A stretch of DNA of 64,000 nucleotides from Spartobacteria bacterium (GCA_003167365.1 PMTM01000006.1:702391-766390); one strand, 5' to 3'. Positions 1 to 9,231 are shown, counted from the first letter of the stretch. The notes: generated by a model not told the origin, from the sequence alone. Program-made: numbers and translations.

Positions 1-501
1 TATCTTGGCGTTATCCGGCAGATTACCCGGAATCGGGGGCCTGGTTGGAAAGGTATCGCTACCACTGCCACCGCCGTTCGGGAAGGTCCGCAGATGAACA
101 TTATCGAGTCTCACAAGCTTAGTGACCCGAACCAATCTTGCCGAATCCATGGGAGTGGCAGGACTGACGACCGGCTGTTTGTAAGCGATTGTTCCGTCTT
201 TCGATGCCACGGTCGAGATTACGACTCGGCCCATTCCGGCCGTGGCTGGACTGTTTGAAGCTGTCGATCCGTCTTCTTCAAAGAACCCGACCCACGCGTA
301 AGTGTTATTTATCAGTGCATAATTTCGCGCCTGTTCCAGAACGCCTTTTATCGTATATGCCGCACTGGTGATGTCGGTAGCATGTTTAATGTTCGTGAAC
401 GCAGGCGCAACCAACACGGTGAGAACGACGATGATGCCGATTACGGCGACCAACTCGATTAGCGTAAAGGCCTGACGAGCCGCGCTGCGTGGGGGAAACA
501 C
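1..501 (-). CDS. Prepilin-like (type IV pilin/pseudopilin) protein, cut by the window edge
   Basis: The reverse strand reads open from a GTG at 501 to the window edge (167 codons, C-terminus missing). Near the N-terminus is the prepilin signature: a short basic leader, then FTLIELVAVIGIIVVLTVLV, the class III signal peptide and hydrophobic helix of type IV pilins and type II secretion pseudopilins. The rest resembles a pilin globular domain with Thr/Ser-rich strands. Prepilin peptidase normally cleaves before the Phe and methylates it. The PilB-type ATPase operon starts about 170 bp away in the opposite direction, which fits a shared pilus or secretion system. I could not tell pilin from pseudopilin. 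A TATAAT lies only 6 bp before the GTG, so the message may be nearly leaderless or the GTG may not be the true start. Confidence 0.7.
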   Translation of the reverse strand, partial: MFPPRSAARQAFTLIELVAVIGIIVVLTVLVAPAFTNIKHATDITSAAYTIKGVLEQARNYALINNTYAWVGFFEEDGSTASNSPATAGMGRVVISTVASKDGTIAYKQPVVSPATPMDSARLVRVTKLVRLDNVHLRTFPNGGGSGSDTFPTRPPIPGNLPDNAKI

Positions 502-671
502 GGCGCGATTATAAGGCCGAAGATCTCAAACCGGGAAGCTGAAATGAAGGAGGGATGGGGCCGGTTTGGCGCATATCGCCATGGCTAAGGGGTTGGGAAA
601 TCTGCAACTTTAACGGGAATTGGACGGTTTCGCCCCGCGTAGGGGCACGCTTCTAGCTTTTTACACTGGAC

Positions 672-1583
672 GTGCTGGAACACACCCTGTCAGACGAGGA
701 GCATAGTCAGATTCTCCAGACCATCGAGATGTTTGAGGCCATTACTCAAACACAACCCGATGATTACCAGTCTTTGGAGATACTGAAGGAAGCCTACCAA
801 AAGGTCGGGCGACACGAGGATTCGTTGAAAGCTTCGCGCAAACTGGCGGAGGCGTATTTCAACGCCGGCTCCTACACGCCGGCCATGCAGGAGTGTGAGG
901 TGATTCTGGTGAAGGAACCAAACGCGCCGGAGATCCTGGCCATGCTGGGTGAGATCGAGGCGCGGTTGCAAGCGTCCGGCGCTGCGATCGCGAGCACTGG
1001 CGGACAGGCCGGCTTGACTGCGAATCCCGCGCAAGCCAGTAAGGGCGAAGGTTCGCTTATCGACATGGCCGGCGCCCGCGGCGGCGATACGGGGAAGATC
1101 GCAAATCTAGCCGAGCGCGGCGACGATCATCTCGCGAAATTTTTGATCGTGCAGCAACTCTTTCCTGAAGAGGAGGTGTTGACTGCTCTCGAATCGACGA
1201 AGCAACTGAACAAAGATTTGAACGGGCAGGCACTCGCGGTCTCGCTCCTGGACAGTCTTTGCAAGGGTAATGTCGATCGTCTCGACCTGGTGCTCTCGGC
1301 CTTGATCGACCGGACGAAGTTCGCCTATGTGCCGCTCGAATATTACGACACCGATCGGCAGATCGCGCCGATGTTGCCGGATTATCTTACGCTCGGCCGA
1401 CTGTTTGTGCCGTTCGATCTCGTTAGCCGCACCATGATGGTGGCGTGCTGCAATCCTTTTGACGCGACCGGCCGCGAAGCCGTGCAGCAATCGCTCGATT
1501 ACACCGTGGCCTGGTATCTCGCCCGGCCTTCATCAATCGTAAAAAATTTGCAGTCGATCTACCGGCTGGAGACACGCGCTTAA
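672..1583 (+). CDS. TPR protein with C-terminal MshEN/GspE-N-like domain
   Basis: A 303-residue protein starting at GTG 672. Residues about 1-100 are helical and TPR-like (DYQSLEILKEAYQKVGRHEDSL, AGSYTPAMQECEVIL-type pairs), a protein-interaction scaffold. A Gly/Ala-rich linker follows. The last 130 residues (for example GRLFVPFDLVSRTMMVACCN) resemble the N-terminal domain of GspE/PilB ATPases, called MshEN when it binds c-di-GMP. It lies 13 bp upstream of the PilB-type ATPase gene and is probably co-transcribed. I infer an accessory protein that docks on or regulates that ATPase. Whether it binds c-di-GMP cannot be judged here. No convincing ribosome binding site precedes the GTG. Confidence 0.7.
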   Translation: MLEHTLSDEEHSQILQTIEMFEAITQTQPDDYQSLEILKEAYQKVGRHEDSLKASRKLAEAYFNAGSYTPAMQECEVILVKEPNAPEILAMLGEIEARLQASGAAIASTGGQAGLTANPAQASKGEGSLIDMAGARGGDTGKIANLAERGDDHLAKFLIVQQLFPEEEVLTALESTKQLNKDLNGQALAVSLLDSLCKGNVDRLDLVLSALIDRTKFAYVPLEYYDTDRQIAPMLPDYLTLGRLFVPFDLVSRTMMVACCNPFDATGREAVQQSLDYTVAWYLARPSSIVKNLQSIYRLETRA

Positions 1584-1596
1584 CGGCCAGATCGAC

Positions 1597-3318
1597 ATGA
1601 GCAGAAGCAAATCTTTCGGAGAACGCATCGCCGATGTCCTGATCGAGGACGGCCTCCTGCTTCCCAATCAGCTCGAAGAAGCGGTTGGCATTCAGAAAAT
1701 CGAAGGCGGCCGTTTGCTCAAAATTTTGACCGACAAACGGTTCGTCACCGAGCAGGACATGACGTTCAGCATGGGGCGCTGTCTGAACACGCCGCCGATC
1801 AATCTTTCAAAATTACGCGTCCCCGAAGACATTATGTCGATCGTGCCACGCGACATGGCCAAAGCGAACAAGCTCGTACCGATCGCGCGCCTAAACGGGA
1901 AGCTTTTCGTGGCGATGTCCGACCCGACGAATGTGCTCGCGTTAGACGATCTGAAGCGGCGCGTGCAGCTCGAGATTGTTCCAATGATCGCGACCGAACG
2001 CGCGGTGAGCGAGGCGCTTACTGGCGTGCACGGCGCCGGCAACATGAGCGAAGTGCTTCGCCAAGTTTCGGAAGAGGCGGTCCAAGCCAGTGAAGTCGAA
2101 GTGCAGGTTTCGAAGCGCGAAGAGATCGATCTCGATCGCCTCGCTTCCGACTCGGAAGACGCACCGGTCATCAAGATCGTGAACCTGATCCTGGCGCAAG
2201 CGGTGAAAGAAAAAGCGTCGGACGTTCACATCGAGCCGTTTCAAAACACGCTCAAGCTGCGTTATCGCGTCGATGGCGAATTGATTTTGGCGGAATCGCC
2301 TCCGAAAGCGCTGCAGCTCGCGATTACTTCGCGCATCAAAATTCTCGCCGGTCTCAACATCGCGGAGCGACGCGTTCCGCAGGATGGACGTTTCCGCATC
2401 AAGGTTCTCGGCAAAGAGATCGACTTGCGTATCTCGATCTTGCCCACTGCGCACGGCGAAAAAATCGTCATCCGTATTCTCGATAAAGCGCAGCTGACTG
2501 GAAGCATCGACCAAATGGGGATGGACCAGAACACGCTCAGCAAGTTCAAACACGCAATCGATGCGCCGCATGGAATGATTCTCGTGACCGGCCCGACCGG
2601 TTCAGGAAAGACGACCACGCTTTATTCGGTTCTGCAGGAATTGAACAACCCGCAGTACAACATCGTGACGGTCGAAGACCCGATCGAGTACGAGCTCTCC
2701 GGCATCAACCAGGTTGCGGTGCGTGCAGACATCGGTCTCGATTTTGCATCAGCATTGCGTTCCATCTTGCGCCAGGACCCGGACATCGTGATGGTCGGCG
2801 AAATTCGAGACAACGAAACGGCGGACATCGCCGTGAAGGCGGCGCTCACCGGTCACCAGGTCCTGAGCACGCTGCACACGAACGACGCCGCCGGTGCAAT
2901 CACGCGTCTCGATGACATGGGCATCGAGCCGTTTCTCATTTCCAGCTCGATCCTCATGGCCTGCGCGCAACGTCTCGTCCGCCGCGTTTGCACGAATTGC
3001 CGCGAAGAGTTTGTGCCGGAGTCTGAAATTCTCGAGAAGCTTGCGCTGAAGGATACGAAAGATGCCGTCTTCTATCATGGCAGCGGCTGTGACCGGTGCA
3101 AAGGCCGTGGCTATCTCGGCCGCGCGGCAATTATCGAAGCGCTGCCGATCAGTGAATCTGTTCGGCGTTTGATCATCAAACGCGCGTCGGCTGCGATCAT
3201 CAAGAACCAGGCGATGACCGAAGGAATGAAAACTTTGCGCATGGTCGGCATCGAGAAGGCGGCCGAAGGAATTACGACGCTGGAGGAAATCTGGCGTGTC
3301 ACCGCGGAGGATCGCTAA
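1597..3318 (+). CDS. pilB: PilB/GspE-family assembly ATPase
   Basis: 573 residues, the usual length for PilB/GspE, the hexameric cytoplasmic ATPase that powers pilus or pseudopilus polymerisation. The N-terminal MshEN-type domain covers residues about 1-145. Walker A is GPTGSGKTT (about 332-340), the Walker B region reads DPDIVMVGEIRD, and an Asp/His box motif follows (LSTLHTNDA). A tetracysteine zinc motif (CTNC about 466, CDRC about 500) is typical of the GspE/PilB clade and absent from PilT retraction ATPases. It sits between the TPR/MshEN gene and the roadblock/MglA genes. I prefer PilB because of the pilin-like gene and MglA context, but a type II secretion role is possible. Confidence 0.85.
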   Translation: MSRSKSFGERIADVLIEDGLLLPNQLEEAVGIQKIEGGRLLKILTDKRFVTEQDMTFSMGRCLNTPPINLSKLRVPEDIMSIVPRDMAKANKLVPIARLNGKLFVAMSDPTNVLALDDLKRRVQLEIVPMIATERAVSEALTGVHGAGNMSEVLRQVSEEAVQASEVEVQVSKREEIDLDRLASDSEDAPVIKIVNLILAQAVKEKASDVHIEPFQNTLKLRYRVDGELILAESPPKALQLAITSRIKILAGLNIAERRVPQDGRFRIKVLGKEIDLRISILPTAHGEKIVIRILDKAQLTGSIDQMGMDQNTLSKFKHAIDAPHGMILVTGPTGSGKTTTLYSVLQELNNPQYNIVTVEDPIEYELSGINQVAVRADIGLDFASALRSILRQDPDIVMVGEIRDNETADIAVKAALTGHQVLSTLHTNDAAGAITRLDDMGIEPFLISSSILMACAQRLVRRVCTNCREEFVPESEILEKLALKDTKDAVFYHGSGCDRCKGRGYLGRAAIIEALPISESVRRLIIKRASAAIIKNQAMTEGMKTLRMVGIEKAAEGITTLEEIWRVTAEDR

Positions 3319-3327
3319 GAGGGCACG

Positions 3328-5343
3328 ATGAATCCATTTGCCGATCTTGTTAACAAAGTGCGTTTGCGATTCTTTGCGTCCGAGAGCGCTCCGCCGACCA
3401 TTGCAAGAAAATCCGCGCCGCCGGTCGAAAAACCGACCAGTGAGCGTTTAGGCAAGACAGTCATGCCGCACGCGACTCGAACGATCGCGCCGCAGGATCC
3501 TTTTCGGGTCGCAGCAGGCAATCCAACGCTGCCTAATGCAATGATCGCGGGGAAGACAGCGCCGCGAATAGTCTCGTTTGGAGGCACGCAATCGGCCCTC
3601 CGGCCGCACGATTTTCCACCGGCGATCGCGCTCGCGCTTGAGCCGAAAATCGAACGCGCCATTTCGTTGCAGCTTTCCGAAATCCTCGATCAGGTTCCGT
3701 TCGGTTACATCAAATCGGAGGAGAGCTTCGATCCAACCCGGCGAATTCTGTTAAAGGCAATTGAGGTCGAGAAAGGGATGGCGACCCGCAATCCGAGTGT
3801 CTCTCTGGCGAGCATTTACGAGCAGATCCCCGAGATTTTTATGCGCAGCGTTACGTTGACCGACAACACACGGATTGCGTTGCCATTCGAGAAAGTGCTC
3901 GAACAATTTGATCGCTTGAACGTGCGGCGCGATCAAGTGCGCGATAACGCCGTTCCGCAGGTCGAAACGCCGTTTCTGATTGTCGCGTTGGAAGAGAGTG
4001 AAAAATTTGGAACGACAATCGAGCCGCTGCAAGCTTCAGCGTTTCCTCCCGTGCGCGTGGAAACGGCGACCGCCGAAGCTCACGCGGCCGCCGAACCTGA
4101 AGCAACCGAGACGTCCGCTCCGGTAAAGCTCCCAAGATCGGAAATTCTTCCCCCGGAATCTCGCGTGAGCGAAATGCCGCCGCACAGTTTCGCTCCCGCC
4201 CCGACAAGAATTCCTTTTCATCTTCCACCGAAGGGAACGGGTGCGCCCGCCTCTGAGAGAGTTCCAGCCTCAAGCGGGCCGCCCGTTCTGCCGCCTCCGA
4301 TTCTACCGCGACCGGCGCCGCCAAAGAAAGCGCAGCCCACAGGGCCGCTGCGAAATCCATATGAATCGGTTCCTTTCGATCAGCTGAAGTTTCCTTCGCC
4401 CGAGCCAGGGTCGACATCTGAACCAGCCGCGAAAACTGCGCCTCGACGGAAGCGAAAAACCAGCGAGTCGATCGATTTCGAGCCAATCACAGCGCCCCTC
4501 GTCGAGGAGCCGGAAAAAGTGGACGAGAAAATCGCGCTCTCTCTCAGGACGTTATTGCAAAATGTTCCTGTGTTTCAGCGAAAAGGGGAGCCCAATCTTG
4601 TGCCCGAGGATGTGCGGATAAACCTTCCGCTTTCGCTCATTGCGGAACAGCTCGCGACTGGACGCGTGATTGTGACGCCGAAGGTTTTCTACGAAGCAAT
4701 CCCGGCAGATTATCAATATTTGTTTGAAGTGGATCCGCACGATACGCCCGTCGTGCTGCCGTTGCAGGAAGTGATGAAAAACGTTCCGGTCACCGCTTTG
4801 GAGATGCGGAGCGATCAGGAACAAATCGTAAAGGGAGAAGTGTTCGAGACACCGTTCTCGATCCAGGCGGAAAAAGACGCCAAGCGCTTCAACGCTGGCG
4901 AAGCCTCCGATGCACAGTCGGATTTGGCGCCGGCGGCGAAGATCGACGCCAAGCCGGTGGAAAAGATCGACGCCAAGCAAGTCGTCGCTCGCGCGATCAA
5001 GCTCCCCGGTGTTGACGGCTGCTCCATCACTTTCTCGGACGGTCTGAGCCTGGCTGGAAATCTTCCGGCCGCGATTGGAGCCGATGGTTTGTGCGCCGTG
5101 GCACCGACGCTGCTTCAAAGGATCGACAAGCACATGCTCGACACCAAACTAGGTCCGCTCAATTCGATGACGCTTCGCGGCACGAACTCAACGCTTACAT
5201 TTTTCATGCTCGGCAATATTTGTCTCTCCGCGCTGCACTCCGCCGGGGAACTTGTCGCTGATACGCGCGGGCAGCTCGCGCAGATGGTCGACGAACTTTC
5301 GCGAACCTATTCACAACCGGAGGTATCTCATGTCGATCATTAA
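3328..5343 (+). CDS. Long proline-rich protein with duplicated unknown domain and C-terminal roadblock-like domain
   Basis: 671 residues, not matched to a named family over most of its length. Two related units of about 110-120 residues are visible, about 115-235 and 385-520. Each starts with a helix ending in VP (DQVPFGYI, QNVPVFQR), has an INLPL/IALPF-type strand, a second P-containing helix (YEQIPEIF, YEAIPADY), and ends in ETPF. They are joined by a Pro/Ala-rich linker (about 235-385) that is probably disordered. The last 120 residues (from VVARAIKLPGVDGCSITFSD) look like a roadblock/LC7 fold, as in MglB. The start has a GAGGG ribosome site. Its end overlaps the MglA-like gene by 14 bp, pointing to coupled translation. 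I infer a scaffold linking pilus ATPase and GTPase; function unproven. Confidence 0.65.
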   Translation: MNPFADLVNKVRLRFFASESAPPTIARKSAPPVEKPTSERLGKTVMPHATRTIAPQDPFRVAAGNPTLPNAMIAGKTAPRIVSFGGTQSALRPHDFPPAIALALEPKIERAISLQLSEILDQVPFGYIKSEESFDPTRRILLKAIEVEKGMATRNPSVSLASIYEQIPEIFMRSVTLTDNTRIALPFEKVLEQFDRLNVRRDQVRDNAVPQVETPFLIVALEESEKFGTTIEPLQASAFPPVRVETATAEAHAAAEPEATETSAPVKLPRSEILPPESRVSEMPPHSFAPAPTRIPFHLPPKGTGAPASERVPASSGPPVLPPPILPRPAPPKKAQPTGPLRNPYESVPFDQLKFPSPEPGSTSEPAAKTAPRRKRKTSESIDFEPITAPLVEEPEKVDEKIALSLRTLLQNVPVFQRKGEPNLVPEDVRINLPLSLIAEQLATGRVIVTPKVFYEAIPADYQYLFEVDPHDTPVVLPLQEVMKNVPVTALEMRSDQEQIVKGEVFETPFSIQAEKDAKRFNAGEASDAQSDLAPAAKIDAKPVEKIDAKQVVARAIKLPGVDGCSITFSDGLSLAGNLPAAIGADGLCAVAPTLLQRIDKHMLDTKLGPLNSMTLRGTNSTLTFFMLGNICLSALHSAGELVADTRGQLAQMVDELSRTYSQPEVSHVDH

Positions 5344-6001
5344 TTACGCGAGCCGCGAGATCCAGTTTAAGATTGTCTATTACGGCCCTGCGCTCTGCGG
5401 CAAGACAACCAATCTTGCTTATATTCACCAACGAATCAGTCCGCAAAATCGCGGCGACCTCGTTTCGCTTGCGACCGCGGCGGACCGGACGCTCTTTTTC
5501 GATTTCCTGCCGCTGAACGCGGTCGTGATCAAAGGTTTCGTCACCAAGTTTCAGCTTTACACCGTTCCCGGCCAGGTCATTTACAACGCGACTCGCCAGC
5601 TTGTGCTGCGCAGCGTCGACGGCATGGTTTTCGTGGCCGATTCGCAGTGGGAAAAAATGGAAGAGAACGTGGAGAGCTTCAAAAATCTTGCCGACAACCT
5701 CGCCCGGCAAAACGTTGCGATCGACGATATGCCATGCGTGCTCCAGTATAATAAGCGCGATTTGCCGAACATCGCGCCGCTCAATTATATGGAATACGTT
5801 TTGAATAATCGGCAGAAACGCCTGCAAAGTTTCGAATCGGTCTCGAGCACAGGACAGAATGTTTTCGCCACGTTAAACGCCGTGTCGCAAATCCTGCTGC
5901 ACAAGTTCAGTAAGCAAAACGACGTCCCTCCGACGACAGCGCCGACGGTGGCGATTCCTGCCGGCTCGGTTGTGCCCCAAACTGAAGTTGCTCCAGCATG
6001 A
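5330..6001 (+). CDS. mglA: MglA-like small Ras-family GTPase
   Basis: The start at 5330 has a strong GGAGG site 6 bp ahead, so upstream in-frame starts inside the previous gene are unlikely. The 223-residue protein has the MglA signature: P-loop GPALCGKTTN near residue 20, the atypical switch II TVPGQ (MglA has TVPGQ where Ras has DxxG) and the base-binding NKRDL. MglA in Myxococcus and Thermus switches cell polarity and positions type IV pili, with MglB (a roadblock protein) as its GAP. Here it lies between two roadblock-type genes and downstream of pilB. The C-terminal 25 residues are Pro/Thr/Val-rich and probably disordered, longer than in the short MglA proteins. Partner roles are inferred from context. 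Confidence 0.85.
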   Translation: MSIINYASREIQFKIVYYGPALCGKTTNLAYIHQRISPQNRGDLVSLATAADRTLFFDFLPLNAVVIKGFVTKFQLYTVPGQVIYNATRQLVLRSVDGMVFVADSQWEKMEENVESFKNLADNLARQNVAIDDMPCVLQYNKRDLPNIAPLNYMEYVLNNRQKRLQSFESVSSTGQNVFATLNAVSQILLHKFSKQNDVPPTTAPTVAIPAGSVVPQTEVAPA

Positions 6002-6474
6002 ACGCGATTCCTGTCCTAACCATCAAAGATGTCGCGACGCTCGACGGCGTGCTCTCTGATTTTTTGAAAAAAACCGAAGCCGATCTCACCGTCGTAATTG
6101 ATCGCGGTGGGAATGTCATTTCGCAGTTTGGCGATATGACCGCCATGGATGTCACGATCATCGCGGCTCTCGCGGCTGGCTCTTTCGCGGCGACACAGGA
6201 ACTTGCCCGACGCATCGGAGAAGTGGAGTTCAACGCGCTCTACCATCAAGGCAACGGCAGCCATATTTTCATGAACTCGGTCGATGACGAGACGATCATG
6301 ATCACTGTCTTTGGCCCGAGCACGACAGTTGGCCTGGTGCGATTCTATTCCGCGACGACGGGGCAAAGCGTGGCCGCCCTCTTGCAATCGTTATCGCGCG
6401 AAGGTCACGGATTTTCTTTCGAGGCCGCTGACGTTTCGAGCGGGCAAATCTTCGTCGATCCGGTAGCTCAGTGA
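5998..6474 (+). CDS. Roadblock/LC7-domain protein (MglB-like)
   Basis: 158 residues with an ATGA overlap to the MglA-like gene, so translation is probably coupled. The order is helix (TLDGVLSDFLKKTEADLTVVIDRGG), strand, long Ala-rich helix (TIIAALAAGSFAATQELARRIG) and strands (NALYHQGNGSHIFMNSVDD), the classical roadblock/LC7 arrangement. In this family such proteins dimerise and act as GTPase-activating or anchoring partners of MglA-type GTPases. The last 30 residues extend beyond the fold. Final gene of the plus-strand operon; fabF on the other strand converges 10 bp later. Confidence 0.8.
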   Translation: MNAIPVLTIKDVATLDGVLSDFLKKTEADLTVVIDRGGNVISQFGDMTAMDVTIIAALAAGSFAATQELARRIGEVEFNALYHQGNGSHIFMNSVDDETIMITVFGPSTTVGLVRFYSATTGQSVAALLQSLSREGHGFSFEAADVSSGQIFVDPVAQ

Positions 6475-6483
6475 GATCGACAA

Positions 6484-7734
6484 TTAACCGGTAAATTCTG
6501 TCGCCACGAGTGTGGCGTTGTGACCGCCGAAACCGAAGGAATTGTTCACGGCTACGCGCACTTTCTTTTCCCTGGCCACGTTTGGAGTGTAATCGAGATC
6601 GCATTCTGGATCGGGATTTTCCAAGTTGATCGTCGGCGGAATTACGCCATCGCGAATGGCCAGCGCGCACGCCGCCATTTCCACGGCGCCGGCTCCGCCA
6701 AGGCAGTGACCCGTCATCGACTTGGTCGAGCTGATCGAAACCTTGTGGGCATAATCGCCGAAGACAGTCTTGATCGCGCGTGTTTCACAGATGTCGCCGA
6801 TATCGGTGGAAGTCGCGTGCGCGTTAATATAATCGACTTTTTCTGGAGAAACCCGCGCGTGCTCCAGAGCGAGCTTTATCGCGCGCACCGCGCCTTCGCC
6901 GTTTTCCGGCGGCGCAGTTATATGGTAGGCGTCGGCCGAAAGTCCATAACCGGAAAGTTCGCAATAAATTTTCGCGCCGCGCGCCTTCGCATGTTCGAGC
7001 TCTTCGACCACGACAACGCCGGCGCCTTCGCTCATAACGAAACCATCGCGGTCGCGATCGAAAGGGCGCGATGCGCGTTCTGGCTCATCGTTGCGCCTGC
7101 TCAAAGCTTTCATTGCAGAGAAACCGGCGAGACCGATGGAAACAATGGAGGCCTCGCAACCGCCGGCCAAAAAAGCGTCGGCGTCGCCAAACTTAATCAT
7201 TCGCCAGGATTCACCGATTGCGTTGTTGGACGTCGCGCAAGCGGTGACGATACACATGTTTGGGCCGCGCAATCCAAATTCCATCGAGATCAAGCCGCTG
7301 GCCATGTTACTGATGAGCATCGGGATGGTGAAGGGCGAGACGCGCGACGGCCCCTTGTTCATCAAGATGTTGTGCTGATCTTCCAGCGTCTTCAATCCGC
7401 CGATTCCACTGCTAACCAGTACGCCGAAGCGATCGCGATTCACCCGGTCCAGTTCGAGGCCGCTGTCTTGCACCGCCATCTTCGCCGCGGCCATGGCCAG
7501 TTGCGCAAAACGGTCGGTCCGGCGGGCATCTTTGAAATTATTGAAGAAATTTTTCGGATCGAAATCGCGAACTTCACCGGCAATCTGGCAATCGTAGTCC
7601 GATGTATCGAAAGCTTGGATCTTGCGAATACCGCTCCGGCCTTCGGTCAGATTTTTCCAAAAGGTCTCTACTGTGTTGCCTACGGGTGTAACCACGCCCA
7701 AGCCTGTGATGACAACTCTGCGATCTGTGTTCAT
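6484..7734 (-). CDS. fabF: Beta-ketoacyl-ACP synthase II (FabF)
   Basis: 416 residues, standard length for KAS II, which condenses malonyl-ACP with acyl-ACP in fatty acid elongation in the cytoplasm. The catalytic Cys is about residue 166 (VTACATSNN). The two catalytic His lie in NAHATSTDIGD and SMTGHCLGGAGA, and the C-terminal glycine-rich NNSFGFGGHNA is present. It follows the GuaB3-type gene after 76 bp on the same strand and is probably the last gene of that operon. No acyl carrier protein gene is adjacent, unlike the common fabF-acpP arrangement. Confidence 0.95.
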   Translation of the reverse strand: MNTDRRVVITGLGVVTPVGNTVETFWKNLTEGRSGIRKIQAFDTSDYDCQIAGEVRDFDPKNFFNNFKDARRTDRFAQLAMAAAKMAVQDSGLELDRVNRDRFGVLVSSGIGGLKTLEDQHNILMNKGPSRVSPFTIPMLISNMASGLISMEFGLRGPNMCIVTACATSNNAIGESWRMIKFGDADAFLAGGCEASIVSIGLAGFSAMKALSRRNDEPERASRPFDRDRDGFVMSEGAGVVVVEELEHAKARGAKIYCELSGYGLSADAYHITAPPENGEGAVRAIKLALEHARVSPEKVDYINAHATSTDIGDICETRAIKTVFGDYAHKVSISSTKSMTGHCLGGAGAVEMAACALAIRDGVIPPTINLENPDPECDLDYTPNVAREKKVRVAVNNSFGFGGHNATLVATEFTG

Positions 7735-7810
7735 TTAGCGAAATAAAAGGCTCTGGCGTGACTGTATAGCGGTCAATTACTCACTCACCCGGCCGCCAAT
7801 TCGCTAAATA

Positions 7811-8989
7811 TCATTTCGTTCCCATCCCGACGCTTTGGACAGCTTGGAAAAGTTTCCCCTCTGTCTTGATCGAAGGCGCGATGATGATCTCCGTCTGCTG
7901 AAATTCCGCGAGCGTCCGCGTGCCGACGTTCCCCATGCACGTGGTTATCGCGCCGACAAGATTCTGGCTGCCGTCGTCGACTTCCGCCGGGCCGAACAGA
8001 ATTTGTTTCAATGAGCCGGTGGTTCCGACTTTGATGCGGGTTCCGCGCGGGAGATTCGCATGTGGTGTGGCCATTCCCCAGTGATAACCGTTTCCGGGAG
8101 CTTCTTCCGCTTTGGCAAATGCGCTGCCGACCATGACCGCATCGGCCCCGCAAGCCAGCGCCTTGCACACGTCGCCACCGCGGCTCATTCCGCCGTCGGT
8201 GATGATCGGCACATAACGCGCGGTCTTCTTGAAATAGGCGTCGCGTGCGGCGGCACAATCGACCGTCGCCGTCACTTGCGGCACGCCAAGTCCAAGCACT
8301 CCGCGCGAAGTGCAAGCGGCGCCGGGTCCCACGCCGACTAATACTGCGGCCGGTCCGCATTCCATGATCTCGAAAGTGACCTCGTAACCAACTGTGTTGC
8401 CGACGAGTACCGGAATGCGCATCTCGCGACAAAATTTTTCCAAATCGAGTGACTTATATTCCGAAGAAATATGGCGCACCGTCGAAACCGTGCTTTGCAC
8501 GACAAAGACGTCCGCACCGGCTTCCTGGGCAATCGCTCCGAACTCTTCGGCGCGCTGTGGAATAGAGCTAACGGCGGCGAGCGCGCCCGCGTCCTTGATT
8601 TGCCGGATGCGCCCAGCGATCAAATCCGGTTGCACCGGCTCTTGATAAATCTTCTGCAGTAGCGCGGTGATTGTCGCTTTGTCGGCTTCGACCACTTTTT
8701 GCAAAACTTCCTGCGGATTCTTATAGCGAGTCTGAACGCCTTCCAAATTAAGCACGGCGAGTCCGCCGAGTTTGCTCATGGCGATGGCGAAACGAACATC
8801 GACAACGCCATCCATCGCGCTGGCCAGGATCGGGATTTTTAATTCCAGAGGCGCGGCGTTTTTGCGCGGCAGACGAAAGATGGTGTCGACTTCATTTGGG
8901 TTGACGGTGACTCGGCCGGGGACGAGCGCGATCTCGTCGAAGCCATAAGTCACCCGTGCTTTGCGATTGCGACCGATCCACATTCCCAT
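7811..8989 (-). CDS. guaB3: GuaB3-family IMP dehydrogenase-related protein
   Basis: 392 residues, a TIM-barrel IMP dehydrogenase/GMP reductase family member without the inserted CBS pair, as in the GuaB3 subgroup of actinobacteria and cyanobacteria. Visible features are IPILASAMDGVVD near residue 55, the catalytic loop with Cys at about 226 (GPGAACTSR), and the phosphate-binding DGGMSRGGDVCKALACGADAVMVG. The expected reaction is NAD-dependent oxidation of IMP to XMP, the committed step to GMP. Some family members are described only as related proteins, so activity is not certain. It starts 2 bp after the zinc-ribbon gene, placing a purine gene inside a TonB/ExbBD operon. Confidence 0.85.
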   Translation of the reverse strand: MGMWIGRNRKARVTYGFDEIALVPGRVTVNPNEVDTIFRLPRKNAAPLELKIPILASAMDGVVDVRFAIAMSKLGGLAVLNLEGVQTRYKNPQEVLQKVVEADKATITALLQKIYQEPVQPDLIAGRIRQIKDAGALAAVSSIPQRAEEFGAIAQEAGADVFVVQSTVSTVRHISSEYKSLDLEKFCREMRIPVLVGNTVGYEVTFEIMECGPAAVLVGVGPGAACTSRGVLGLGVPQVTATVDCAAARDAYFKKTARYVPIITDGGMSRGGDVCKALACGADAVMVGSAFAKAEEAPGNGYHWGMATPHANLPRGTRIKVGTTGSLKQILFGPAEVDDGSQNLVGAITTCMGNVGTRTLAEFQQTEIIIAPSIKTEGKLFQAVQSVGMGTK

Positions 8990-8991
8990 TG

Positions 8992-9231
8992 TTAAATTCG
9001 CTCCGGTTTAAATCTTTCGTTCAGGCTGCCGCAACGCGGACAGCGTGGAAGTAACGCCGTGGTTCGATCTTCAAACTCGAACGCGCAAATCGCGCAAACC
9101 AAACGGTAGCGCAAGGCCCGGCGTTCGCGCCGGCGGCGATTCCACTCCCCAACTATCCAGAGGAGAAAAACCGCCGCAAGAAAAAGCAGCAGATAAATCG
9201 CGACCAGCGCGGTGAGCGTAACCCGGATCAC
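8992..9231 (-). CDS. Small membrane-anchored zinc-ribbon protein
   Basis: I chose the GTG at 9231 because it overlaps the stop of the TonB-like gene (GTGA), which gives 79 residues. One N-terminal transmembrane helix (LTALVAIYLLLFLAAVFLLW) is followed by an Arg-rich stretch (EWNRRRRERRALRYR) that should face the cytoplasm. A zinc ribbon follows, with CAIC and CPRC pairs about 20 residues apart. No function is known to me; the fold suggests a small adaptor or metal-sensing anchor. The tight packing with exbBD/tonB-like genes suggests it serves that complex. Confidence 0.65.
   Translation of the reverse strand: MIRVTLTALVAIYLLLFLAAVFLLWIVGEWNRRRRERRALRYRLVCAICAFEFEDRTTALLPRCPRCGSLNERFKPERI

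Noticed and set aside
6520-7746. A 408-codon plus-strand frame opposite fabF
   Set aside because: It mirrors fabF codon bias and has no recognisable domain; fabF on the minus strand is a complete family match.
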